Below, one piece after another: positions 6,480 through 13,509 of a stretch of 13,564 bases of DNA. Numbering within the stretch: position 1 is the stretch's first letter; every line of letters starts with the position of its first letter. The stretch is taken from NCBI GenBank assembly GCA_007132315.1, contig SLOW01000371.1, positions 1-13,564 on the forward strand. Direction: 5' to 3'. The notes beneath the pieces were generated by a model. That model worked only from the letters and a program-made list of their open reading frames with translations. It searched no databases and was not told where the DNA came from. The stretch comes from Opitutales bacterium (GTDB lineage Bacteria; Verrucomicrobiota; Verrucomicrobiia; Opitutales; T3Sed10-336). Made by a program: the position numbers and the translations under genes.

Positions 6480-7448
6480 ATGATTCTAAAAATTCACAAG
6501 AAAATCACCGATAAACTGAACGCTCCCGTCCTCCTGGCCGGTTGGCCGGGCATGGGAAACGTGGGGCTGGGAGCGGTCAATTACCTCCGGCGCCAACTCC
6601 AGGCCGAACCGTTCGCCGAACTGGACATGAGCGAACTCTTCGCCCCGGAAGCCGTGCTGGTGAAGGACGGAATAGCAGGTTCGTTCTCCGACCTTCCCAC
6701 CCACAAGTTCTACTGGTCGAAGGATCCCGAGCTGATCATTTCCGAAAGCGCCGCCCAGGTCGGAGGCCCGGGAGGGGTCAACGTGATGTCAAAAATGCTC
6801 GACCTGGCCGAGGAGTTCAACGTGAGCGCCATCTACACCGGAGCCGCGTTCGCCGTTCCCACCGGCCACCGCGAACCAGTCCGCCTGATGGCGGCCGCAA
6901 ATAACGCGTCGATCCGCGACAGCCTTGCCAAACACGGGGCCGAATCGCTCCCGGAGGGGCACATTTCGGGGATGAACGGCCTGTTGCTCGGCTTCGCCGG
7001 GCATCGGCAGCTCGACGCGGCATGCCTCCTGGCCACCATGCCCCAGTACGCGGTCAACATGCCCAACCCGAAATCCTCGCGCGAAGTCGTGCGGGCCTTC
7101 CAGCGCGTGCTGGGGTTGTCCGTGGCCATGGAGGAGATCGACCAAGCCGTCGAAACCACCGAACGTACGATGGAGGAAATCGAGTCGCAAATCCGCACCG
7201 CCTTTTCCCAGATGGCCCCCGAGGACGAAACCGAAGAAGAACTGGGCGAGGTCGAGGAGGAACAGGTGCCGCAATACGTGATGCAAAAAATCGACCGCCT
7301 GTTTTCGGATGTCGAAAAGACCCGTTCCCAGGACAAGGCGACCGAGCTCAAACGCGAGCTGGACAAGTGGAACCTGTACCGCTTCTACGAGGACAGGTTT
7401 CTCAATCTGTTCCGCAAAGGCCAGGACGAGGACGAACAACAACGTTGA
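6480..7448 (+). CDS. PAC2-family protein (proteasome-assembly-chaperone-2-like) with acidic C-terminal extension
   Basis: A 322-residue cytoplasmic protein; no signal peptide or membrane segment. The N-terminal two thirds carries PAC2-family marks: 'AGWPGMGNVGLGA' (20-32), 'GGPGGVNVMSKML' (95-107), 'IYTGAAFAVPTGH' (118-130) and 'ISGMNGLLLGFAG' (162-174). From about residue 215 follows a highly charged helical part: a possible coiled coil (217-240), an acidic stretch (247-262, mostly Glu and Asp), then an aromatic-basic segment 'KWNLYRFYEDRF' (296-307). Bacterial members have no established function; in actinobacteria and archaea the family is discussed with proteasomes, but nothing proteasomal is seen here. 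The ATG at 6480 (MILKIH) is preferred over 6450 because family proteins begin with this strand. No Shine-Dalgarno. It is followed by a QueD-like gene on the same strand. Confidence 0.85.
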   Translation: MILKIHKKITDKLNAPVLLAGWPGMGNVGLGAVNYLRRQLQAEPFAELDMSELFAPEAVLVKDGIAGSFSDLPTHKFYWSKDPELIISESAAQVGGPGGVNVMSKMLDLAEEFNVSAIYTGAAFAVPTGHREPVRLMAAANNASIRDSLAKHGAESLPEGHISGMNGLLLGFAGHRQLDAACLLATMPQYAVNMPNPKSSREVVRAFQRVLGLSVAMEEIDQAVETTERTMEEIESQIRTAFSQMAPEDETEEELGEVEEEQVPQYVMQKIDRLFSDVEKTRSQDKATELKRELDKWNLYRFYEDRFLNLFRKGQDEDEQQR

Positions 7449-7453
7449 GACAT

Positions 7454-7475
7454 CCTGCCAAGATCCTGTGGCAGG
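7454..7475 (+). terminator. Hairpin just after the PAC2 stop codon
   Basis: CCTGCCA (7454-7460) and TGGCAGG (7469-7475) pair perfectly with an 8-nt loop, 5 nt after the TGA. No U run follows (CTGGCCGCAGG), so it may be a factor-dependent terminator or a 3'-end stabiliser rather than a full intrinsic terminator. Confidence 0.35.
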
Positions 7476-7591
7476 CTGGCCGCAGGCACCTCAACCCCGT
7501 GCCGGACAAGACAGGACCGGTGCTCCATCGCCGCCCCTCCACACCGGGACCACAAACGCACTTATCGACGCCGGTTTCCCGATCACAAGAA

Positions 7592-7620
7592 GTGGAAGGC
7601 GCAACGATCGCGCATATAAT
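7592..7620 (+). promoter_or_regulatory. Candidate promoter for the QueD-like gene
   Basis: A perfect -10 hexamer TATAAT lies at 7615-7620. The best -35 at 17 nt spacing is GTGGAA (7592-7597), only 3 of 6 to consensus. The start of transcription would be about 7627, leaving a leader of about 75 nt to the ATG at 7703. This would let the gene be expressed independently of the PAC2 gene 254 nt upstream. Confidence 0.4.
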
Positions 7621-7702
7621 GCCAACAAACGGCAAGACCGTAATGGGACGATCCCGTACCCTACTCGCCCGGACGAACCACCCGCACCGGCCGTATCCTC
7701 AG

Positions 7703-8143
7703 ATGCCATACCGAATTTGCAAACGAATTGAAATCGAGAGCGGACACATGCTCAGCCGCCACCCCGGAAAGTGCCGCGGTCCCCACGGTCATTCCCGGAC
7801 GATCGACATCGTGATGGAGGCTGATGAGCTCAGCGAGGACGGCATGGTGATCGACTTCGCCGAACTCAAGCAGGCCGCGCGCCAGGTGATGGAAACGTAC
7901 GACCACACCCTGTGCGTGAACTCCGCCGATCAGCGCCATGCGGAACTCAAGGAAATATTCGGCGACGCGCTCGTTTCGTTTCCCGACCAGGAACCCACCA
8001 CCGAAACCCTGGCCCGGCGGGTTTTCGACGAAATCGCCGGCCGCCTCGCCGGAGGCCGGAAGCGCGCCTCCTCCAACGCCCCGAGACTCGTGCGAGTACG
8101 GGTCAGCGAAACGTCGTCCACCTGGGCCGAATACGAAGCCTGA
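7703..8143 (+). CDS. queD: 6-carboxy-5,6,7,8-tetrahydropterin synthase (QueD / PTPS family)
   Basis: QueD converts dihydroneopterin triphosphate to 6-carboxytetrahydropterin, an early step toward preQ0/queuosine; related PTPS enzymes serve biopterin or folate pathways. The 146 residues fit the family. Zinc ligands are visible as His15 ('SGHML') and His28/His30 in 'GKCRGPHGH', with the catalytic Cys24 between them; Asp67/His68 in 'YDHTL' complete the expected active site and Glu136 in 'VSETSSTW' would anchor the pterin. The Cys24 arrangement argues against the folate-type PTPS-III, where this cysteine is replaced. The frame is open far upstream, to 7022, but homology begins at the ATG at 7703. 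No other queuosine gene is nearby. Its stop lies 9 nt from the convergent metW stop. Confidence 0.85.
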   Translation: MPYRICKRIEIESGHMLSRHPGKCRGPHGHSRTIDIVMEADELSEDGMVIDFAELKQAARQVMETYDHTLCVNSADQRHAELKEIFGDALVSFPDQEPTTETLARRVFDEIAGRLAGGRKRASSNAPRLVRVRVSETSSTWAEYEA

Positions 8144-8152
8144 GGGCTCCGG

Positions 8153-8758
8153 TCATTGGGTCATCTCGAAGATGGCGTATCCGCAGAGCAGATTGTACAT
8201 GTGTTCACAAGGGGTTTCCCAGTCGCCTCCCAGGTAAACGCGTCGGGTCACCTTGATGTTGTGCCGATCGCAAAAGGACTCGAACTCGGAGATGGAAATC
8301 GGGTGCGTGGGACGCGCCTCGTACCATTCGTAGGGGTCTGCATCGGTGATAATGTGATTTCCGGTGAGGAGGTGGTGCAGGCGGTTGCGCCAGTGGCCGT
8401 AGTTGAGGAAGCCGACCGTAACCGCGTCGGCCAGCCGCAGGGCCTCCAGCAGGACCTTCGCCGGATTGTTCAGCTCCTGCACCGTGCGCGAGCAGACCAC
8501 CCGGTCGAAGAACTTGTCCGGAAAGGTCTTCATCAGCTCGGCCAGATCGCCCTGGTACGCGGGCACGCCGCGCTTGATGCAGGAGCCCACCTTTTCCATG
8601 TCCCAATCCACCCCCACCCCGAACACCGACTTGGTCTTGATCAGGTACTCGAGGAACACCCCCCGGCCGCACCCGAGGTCGAGCACGCTGCTTTTGCGCT
8701 CGATCCACTCGCTGATAATCCGCATATCGACGGTGCGTTTGTCCAATGTCTTTTCCAT
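8153..8758 (-). CDS. metW: MetW, methyltransferase-fold partner of homoserine acetyltransferase
   Basis: A 201-residue protein with an S-adenosylmethionine-binding fold: motif I 'VLDLGCGRG' (25-33), an acidic residue after the second strand in 'GVGVDWD' (47-53), and the MetW-like 'ADPYEWYEARPTHPISI' (140-156). MetW is typically encoded directly after metX and in several proteobacteria is needed for, or strengthens, homoserine acetylation; its own methyl-transfer activity is not established. The ATG at 8758 lies only 2 nt after the metX TGA, so the two are almost certainly co-translated. The frame is open a little further upstream (to 8773) inside metX, but the start at 8758 is the natural one. 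Confidence 0.9.
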   Translation of the reverse strand: MEKTLDKRTVDMRIISEWIERKSSVLDLGCGRGVFLEYLIKTKSVFGVGVDWDMEKVGSCIKRGVPAYQGDLAELMKTFPDKFFDRVVCSRTVQELNNPAKVLLEALRLADAVTVGFLNYGHWRNRLHHLLTGNHIITDADPYEWYEARPTHPISISEFESFCDRHNIKVTRRVYLGGDWETPCEHMYNLLCGYAIFEMTQ

Positions 8759-8760
8759 GC

Positions 8761-9906
8761 TCACTGGTCCCAAAGAAAGGCCACCATCAGTGCGTAAAGG
8801 TTGGGTGCGTCCACCAGAAAGGAATCGTGTCCGAAGTCCATCGGCACCTCCGCGTAGGTGGCGTGCTTGCGGCGGCGCAGGAGAGCCTGCACGATCTCCC
8901 GGTTCTGTTCCGGCGGGAAGAGCCAGTCGGACGTAAACCCGACCACGAGGGCCCGCACCTCGACATCAGCGAAAGCCTCTTCCAGGGAGCCGTAGGTGGC
9001 GGGCAGGTCGAAATAATCCAGCGCCCGGGTAAAATAGAGGTAAGTGTTGGCGTCGAAGCGATTGATAAAACTCTGTCCCTGGTAACGCAGGTAGCGCTCC
9101 ACTTCGAAATCGACGTCGAAACTGAAATTGATCTCCCCGCTGTCCCGGCGGCGGCGGCCGAATTTCCGTTCCATGCCCTTGTCGGACAAGTAGGTGATGT
9201 GCGCCATCATCCGGGCGATGGTCAGCCCGACCCTTGGACCTTCCTCCGGTTCGTAATTGCCGCCCTTCCACTCGGGATCCTGAATGATGGCCTGCCGGCC
9301 GACCTCGTTGAACGCGATGCTCTGCGCTCCCTGTCGGGAGGTGGTGGCCAGGGGAATCATCCGTTTGACAAACGAGGGGTATTCAATGGCCCATTGAAGC
9401 ACCTGCATGCCGCCCATGGACCCTCCGACAACCGCGTAGAGCTCGGGGATCTCCAGGTGATCGAGCAGGAGCTTTTGCGCCCGGACCATGTCGCCGATGG
9501 TGACGAAGGGGAAGTCCAGATTGTAGGGTTTTCCCGTCTCGGGATTGATCGATTGAGGACCGGTCGATCCCTGGCAACCCCCGAGGCAGTTGGAGCAGAT
9601 CACATAAAAACGGTTGGTGTCGATCGGCTTGCCCGGTCCGATCATGTTGTTCCACCATCCCGGCTTGCGGTCGCGGATCGTGTGTACCCCGGCGCAATGG
9701 TGGTCGCCGCTCAACGCGTGACAGATGAGGATGGTGTTGTCGCGTTTGCGGTTGAGGCGCCCGTAGGTTTCGTAGCGGAGACGGAACCGCGGAATGGTCT
9801 GGCCGTCTTCAAAAATGAAGGGGTGGTCGTAATCGAAATCGTAATACTGAACCAGGCCAACCTCGCCTTCCCGGGTCAAGAGAGGATTCTCTTCAGCGTC
9901 GTTCAT
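8761..9906 (-). CDS. metX: Homoserine O-acetyltransferase
   Basis: Transfers acetyl from acetyl-CoA to homoserine, the committed step of methionine synthesis by the acetylation route; an alpha/beta-hydrolase fold enzyme. The 381-residue product carries the family signature 'CSNCLGGCQGSTGP' (104-117), nucleophile Ser163 in 'GGSMGGMQ', and the triad partners Asp327 ('TSDWLFPPEQ') and His360 ('FGHDSF'). 'NNMIGPGKPIDTNRFYVI' (86-103) is also typical. Succinyl versus acetyl specificity is not provable by eye, but this is the MetX rather than the MetA fold. The ATG at 9906 lies 28 nt after the yebC stop; the frame extends further upstream to 10011 across the yebC end but without homology there. Paired with metW at 2 nt. 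Confidence 0.95.
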   Translation of the reverse strand: MNDAEENPLLTREGEVGLVQYYDFDYDHPFIFEDGQTIPRFRLRYETYGRLNRKRDNTILICHALSGDHHCAGVHTIRDRKPGWWNNMIGPGKPIDTNRFYVICSNCLGGCQGSTGPQSINPETGKPYNLDFPFVTIGDMVRAQKLLLDHLEIPELYAVVGGSMGGMQVLQWAIEYPSFVKRMIPLATTSRQGAQSIAFNEVGRQAIIQDPEWKGGNYEPEEGPRVGLTIARMMAHITYLSDKGMERKFGRRRRDSGEINFSFDVDFEVERYLRYQGQSFINRFDANTYLYFTRALDYFDLPATYGSLEEAFADVEVRALVVGFTSDWLFPPEQNREIVQALLRRRKHATYAEVPMDFGHDSFLVDAPNLYALMVAFLWDQ

Positions 9907-9934
9907 GGAATCCCAGCCGGCCGCCGCCCGGCGC

Positions 9935-10684
9935 TCAACCGGCCCTCTCCAGAAGGGCTTGGTCGATGTCGTAGTTGGCGAAAACGTTCTGCACATCCTC
10001 GCAGTCCTCAAGCTGATCGATCAACCGGAGCACCTGGCGGGCGACGTCCGGATCCGTAATCGGCACAAGGGTGTTGGGAATGTAGGCGATTTCCGACGAG
10101 TCCGGTTCAATCCCCTTCTGTTCCAGAGCCTGGCTGACGCTGTAAAAAGCCTGGATCGGGCAAAGCACCTCGAAGTGATCCTCGGCTACCTTGATGTCCT
10201 GCGCGCCGGCCTCGACCGCGGTTTCCATGAGATCCTCCTCGGTGGCCTTTTGACCGTCGATCAGGAACTGGCCCATGTGCTGAAACTGAAATGCCAGCGC
10301 CCCCGGACCGGCCAGGTTCCCGTGGTTCTTGGTGAAAACGCTGCGGACGTCGGAAGCGCTGCGGTTTTTGTTGTCGGTGGTCACCTCGACCATGATTCCG
10401 ACACCGCCGGGACCGTATCCTTCGTAAAGCAGCTCCTCGTAAACGGCGCCCGGAAGTTCGCCGGTACCCTTCTTGATCGCCCGTTCGATATTGTCCGCCG
10501 GCATGTTGGCCCCGCGGGCCTTGAGCAGGACCGTGCGCAGGCGCGGGTTCATGGAGGCGTCCCCCCCGCCTTCCCGGGCGGCAATGGTCAACTCCTTGCT
10601 GATCCGGCTGAAGATCTTGCCCCGCTTGGCATCAACGGCGGCTTTGTGCCGTTTGGTGGTCGCCCATTTACTGTGTCCGGCCAT
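9935..10684 (-). CDS. yebC: YebC/PmpR-family protein (TACO1-like)
   Basis: A 249-residue cytoplasmic protein of the usual family length (240-250). The N-terminus 'MAGHSKWATTKRHKAAVDAKRG' region (MAGHSKW, KRGKIFSRISKEL), 'NPRLRTVLLKARGANMP' and 'YEGYGPGGVGIMVEVTTDNKNR' are standard marks. The family was long annotated as DNA-binding regulators; TACO1 and some bacterial YebC proteins are now connected to translation of proline-rich stretches. The ATG at 10684 follows the yidC stop by 3 nt, and a purine-rich GGAAGAAG at the yidC end can act as ribosome site. The start is unambiguous because the MAGHSKW motif is invariant in the family. Confidence 0.96.
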   Translation of the reverse strand: MAGHSKWATTKRHKAAVDAKRGKIFSRISKELTIAAREGGGDASMNPRLRTVLLKARGANMPADNIERAIKKGTGELPGAVYEELLYEGYGPGGVGIMVEVTTDNKNRSASDVRSVFTKNHGNLAGPGALAFQFQHMGQFLIDGQKATEEDLMETAVEAGAQDIKVAEDHFEVLCPIQAFYSVSQALEQKGIEPDSSEIAYIPNTLVPITDPDVARQVLRLIDQLEDCEDVQNVFANYDIDQALLERAG

Positions 10685-10687
10685 GTC

Positions 10688-12526
10688 TTACTTCTTCCGT
10701 TTGCCCTTGGGTTTCTTGCGTTTCGGTTTCGGCTTGCCCGTTCCTGCTTCTTCGGTCGCCGGCAGGGGTTCAATGTCGATATCGTCCTTCTGACGGTTGA
10801 TGAGGTACTGCTGCAGGATCGTCAACAGGTTGTTCACCGTCCAGTACAGAGTCAATCCCGCCGAAAACTGGTACAGCATCACCGTGATCAGCGGCGGCAT
10901 GAACATGAAGATTTTCTGCTGCATGGGATTCGTCGTGGCGGTCGGCATCATCTTCATTTGCAGGAACATGGTAAGCCCCATCAACACCGGCATCACATTG
11001 ATCGGGAAGCCGGCGATGTGGCCGATCGTGTCCGCCGTGGACAAATCGCCCACCCACAGGAACCCTTCGAAGCGCAGTTCCGAGGCGCTCTGCAGCATGC
11101 GAAACAGGGCGAAGAAAATCGGCAGCTGCACCAGGATGGGCAGGCACCCTCCCAGCGGGTTGACCTTGTACTGCCGGAACAGCTTCATGGTCTCCTGCTG
11201 CATCTTCTGGGGATTGTCCTTGTATTTCTCCCGCAGCTCCTTCATCGGCTCGGAGATCTTCATCATCCGTTTCGAGGAGCGCGCCGCCTTGGCGGTGAGG
11301 GGCCAGAGGATGGTCTTGATGACCAGCGTCGTACAGATGATGGCGATCCCGTAATTCGGGAAAAACGAATAGATCCCGGTCATCATGACCAACAGCAGCT
11401 TGCTCAGGAACCCGAATATCCCGAACTGCATGACGAGGTCCTGCCGCTCGTCGAGATACTGCAAACGCCGGTACTCCTTCGGCCCGGTGTAGTAGTCCAT
11501 GCCGATCACCCGCTCCTCACCGGGATCGAGGTCCGGCAGGCTAAAACGCACGCTGCCGGTCACGCCCTCGCGCGGCGTGCGCTCCCCCTCGCGCAGGGGG
11601 AGTTCGACCGGACGCGCCGCGTAGCCCCGGCCGGGCTCGTCCAGCGTGGCGATGGAGCTGAAAAATCGGTTGCTGACCGACGCCCAGACCACCGGATCCC
11701 GGCCTTCGATCAGATTCCGCGGGCGCCCGTCGCGAAGACCGATCCAACTCATAAATCCGCCCCCTCGAAACCGGTTCATGCCGATGAAATTGGCGCCGTC
11801 ACCGTCGTAATAACCGAAGTTCATGAACTGCGGTCCGACCGCCCGGGCCTCGGTTTTGTCGGGGAGCGAAGTGCCGAGATTGATGCCGAAATAGGGCGGG
11901 CGGACGACTTCGCCGCTCTGGTTGATCAGCACCGTCTCGTGCCGGATCATGTAGTCGTCGGGACGGCGCGGTTCGGGGTCGAGATCAATGGTATAGCTCC
12001 GACGGATTTCGAGGCCGTTTTCGAGCTCGAGGGCATAAACCACCCGGTCGGACGCGTGTTCGACCAGTTCGAAAGGGGTTTCCTGCCCGGCGTTCGCAAA
12101 ATCGGTCAGTCCCAGGGCCGGGGCGAAACTTTCGGCGTTGAAGACATAGCGCTCGTCGGAGCCTTTGGTCCGGGCGAACCGGGAAAACTCAACGTGCCGG
12201 ATGGCGCCGCCATAGTTGGTGAATGTCACCACCATGTAATCGTTCTCCAGGAGAACCCGCTCCTCGTCGTCCGGGAACTCCTCCCGGGCGGCGGCCGGGG
12301 CCTCGGGATCCGGCCTCGTCACCGGAAGCGCGTCGTCCGGTCGCGGCTCGTCCGGCCGGTCGGCAGGGGGGCGTGTCGCCTCGGCATCGTCGGGGCGCTC
12401 GGGCTCGCGTTCTTCAGGGGCAGTCGGCGGCGGCTCTTCCTCCGGAGTCGGCGGCTGATAGGTAAACATCAGGATGAACGCCAAACCCAACAGCGTTATT
12501 CCAATAAGCGTGTTCTTCTTATCCAT
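10688..12526 (-). CDS. yidC: Membrane protein insertase YidC (long, diderm type)
   Basis: Inserts and folds inner-membrane proteins, alone or with SecYEG. The 612 residues comprise TM1 (about 7-22), a proline- and acid-rich linker (24-90) containing Pro-Pro-Pro at 32-34, a periplasmic beta-domain (about 91-350), and the conserved insertase core from about 365 with further membrane segments near 370-390, 393-410, 459-480, 508-524 and 538-572. The groove position usually held by Arg in E. coli is Lys404 in 'LVIKTILWPL'. The cytoplasmic tail is strongly basic (KPKPKRKKPKGKRKK), a feature that can help ribosome binding. The large periplasmic domain marks a diderm. Start ATG at 12526, 3 nt after the yidD stop; yebC follows 3 nt after its stop. 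Confidence 0.97.
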   Translation of the reverse strand: MDKKNTLIGITLLGLAFILMFTYQPPTPEEEPPPTAPEEREPERPDDAEATRPPADRPDEPRPDDALPVTRPDPEAPAAAREEFPDDEERVLLENDYMVVTFTNYGGAIRHVEFSRFARTKGSDERYVFNAESFAPALGLTDFANAGQETPFELVEHASDRVVYALELENGLEIRRSYTIDLDPEPRRPDDYMIRHETVLINQSGEVVRPPYFGINLGTSLPDKTEARAVGPQFMNFGYYDGDGANFIGMNRFRGGGFMSWIGLRDGRPRNLIEGRDPVVWASVSNRFFSSIATLDEPGRGYAARPVELPLREGERTPREGVTGSVRFSLPDLDPGEERVIGMDYYTGPKEYRRLQYLDERQDLVMQFGIFGFLSKLLLVMMTGIYSFFPNYGIAIICTTLVIKTILWPLTAKAARSSKRMMKISEPMKELREKYKDNPQKMQQETMKLFRQYKVNPLGGCLPILVQLPIFFALFRMLQSASELRFEGFLWVGDLSTADTIGHIAGFPINVMPVLMGLTMFLQMKMMPTATTNPMQQKIFMFMPPLITVMLYQFSAGLTLYWTVNNLLTILQQYLINRQKDDIDIEPLPATEEAGTGKPKPKRKKPKGKRKK

Positions 12527-12529
12527 TCT

Positions 12530-12916
12530 TCAAGAGGACTGCCCGGGAGAGGCCGGACCCCACCCGGACGCGTTTCCAGCGGTTTCCGGCTCATCCCGGA
12601 CACCAGCGGTCATGGAGCCTCGCTCGCAGCGGCGGAACGGGCGCTCGGGAACCGGATCGAAGCCGCCCGGGTGAAACGGGTGGCATTTCAGGAGCCGCCA
12701 CAGACCCAGCGCGATCCCGGCAAGGAATCCATGCTGTCGCAGGCAGTCCCGGGTGTAGCAGGAACAGGTGGGATAAAAACGGCAGGATGCCATCCCGCCG
12801 GTCAGAAAAAATTTCAACGGAGAAATCAGAACCTGGTAAACGGCAATCGTACCGATCGCCAGCAGGGCCGGCGCGCGGAACAACCAGCGGATTTGCCTGT
12901 TAAATCGGTTTTGCAT
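12530..12916 (-). CDS. yidD: Membrane protein insertion efficiency factor YidD
   Basis: Small membrane-associated protein thought to assist YidC-dependent insertion. The 128-residue product shows the family core 'YQVLISPL' (27-34), 'CRFYPTCSCY' (45-54) and 'LLKCHPFHPGGFDPVP' (75-90); the insert FLTGGMAS between core parts and a 38-residue C-terminal tail make it longer than the usual 70-100. A hydrophobic amphipathic N-terminal stretch (11-30) precedes the core. The ATG at 12916 is chosen because it directly precedes the conserved part; it overlaps the end of rnpA by 17 nt. The frame is open to 12988 but the extra residues are not family-like. Its stop is 3 nt before the yidC ATG. Confidence 0.93.
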   Translation of the reverse strand: MQNRFNRQIRWLFRAPALLAIGTIAVYQVLISPLKFFLTGGMASCRFYPTCSCYTRDCLRQHGFLAGIALGLWRLLKCHPFHPGGFDPVPERPFRRCERGSMTAGVRDEPETAGNASGWGPASPGQSS

Positions 12917-13274
12917 GACCGGAGGCCGAAATGTTGCGGCACAGCTTGCGAAACCGGCGTTCGATCTCGGTCTGCTCGCGAAAGACACAGGCTCTTCGGG
13001 CGATCAACACAACGTGGCAATCGCCCGGAAGCAACTCCTGGCAACGGCGGAAAACCTCGCGGAATCGGCGTTTCACCCGGTTGCGCACCACGGCGTTCCC
13101 GACCCGGCGGGACACCACCAGCCCGAGGCGCGGCGCCTCGGCGCACGTTCCGCCTGGCCCCGGAACCCGCAGATAATAAGCCACGACCGGGCCGCAATCC
13201 ACGCGCGTTCCCTGGTCGCGAACGCGCCTGAACTCCGAAGCCTTTCGCAGGTGCTGGGAGGGCCGGAAACGCAT
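12900..13274 (-). CDS. rnpA: Ribonuclease P protein component
   Basis: Protein subunit that, with the RNase P RNA, matures the 5' ends of tRNAs. The 124-residue product carries the family signature 'VSRRVGNAVVRNRVKRRFRE' (54-73) and an N-terminal 'SQHLRKASEFRRV' that binds pre-tRNA leader. Length matches the usual 110-130. The ATG at 13274 is preferred because homology starts there, 28 nt after the rpmH stop. The same frame is, however, open further upstream across most of rpmH (to 13382). The end overlaps yidD by 17 nt. Confidence 0.95.
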   Translation of the reverse strand: MRFRPSQHLRKASEFRRVRDQGTRVDCGPVVAYYLRVPGPGGTCAEAPRLGLVVSRRVGNAVVRNRVKRRFREVFRRCQELLPGDCHVVLIARRACVFREQTEIERRFRKLCRNISASGHAKPI

Positions 13275-13302
13275 CGGCGGAAGCTCATGAGCCGGGCCCG
13301 AA

Positions 13303-13437
13303 TCAGGCCGCCAGCCGCTTGCGCCCTTTGCGCCGCCGGTTGGCGATGACCTTGCGCCCGGCTTTGGTGGCCATGCGGGCACGAAAGCCGAATTTACGGG
13401 CTCGTCTCAGTTTGGATGGTCGATAAGTCGGTTGCAT
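13303..13437 (-). CDS. rpmH: 50S ribosomal protein L34
   Basis: A 44-residue, very basic large-subunit protein. 'MQPTYRPSKLRRARKFGFRARM' is the standard beginning (MQPTYRPSK, FGFRARM), followed by 'GRKVIANRRRKGRKRLAA' at the end. The ATG at 13437 is the family start. It is the first gene of the rpmH-rnpA-yidD-yidC block. No Shine-Dalgarno is visible (ATTCACTGATT before the ATG). A good candidate promoter lies 40-70 nt upstream. Confidence 0.98.
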   Translation of the reverse strand: MQPTYRPSKLRRARKFGFRARMATKAGRKVIANRRRKGRKRLAA

Positions 13438-13480
13438 AATCAGTGAATCCGATTGGATGTTGGAATCAGAGAAAAGGAAG

Positions 13481-13509
13481 ATTCTCCCGGCTCCCGACAA
13501 TACTGTCAA
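13481..13509 (-). promoter_or_regulatory. Candidate sigma-70 promoter for the rpmH cluster
   Basis: On the minus strand a perfect -35 TTGACA (complement of 13504-13509) is followed after exactly 17 nt by GAGAAT (complement of 13481-13486), 4 of 6 to the -10 consensus. Predicted transcription start is near 13474, giving a leader of about 37 nt to the rpmH ATG. The region to its right (13510-13564) shows no DnaA-box matches that I can support. Confidence 0.6.

Noticed and set aside
7022..7702. N-terminal extension of the QueD-like frame
   Set aside because: It runs out of frame through the PAC2 gene and an intergenic region; QueD proteins start at the position matching 7703.
8144..8152. Bidirectional terminator between queD and metW
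   Set aside because: The stop codons are only 9 nt apart and the flanking bases form no convincing symmetric stem; any termination must occur inside the opposing genes.
9905..13231. A plus-strand open frame of 1108 codons
   Set aside because: It is antisense to yebC, yidC, yidD and rnpA, all of which have clear family motifs; the translation is rich in His, Arg, Gln and Gly in the way of GC-rich antisense frames and shows no domain.
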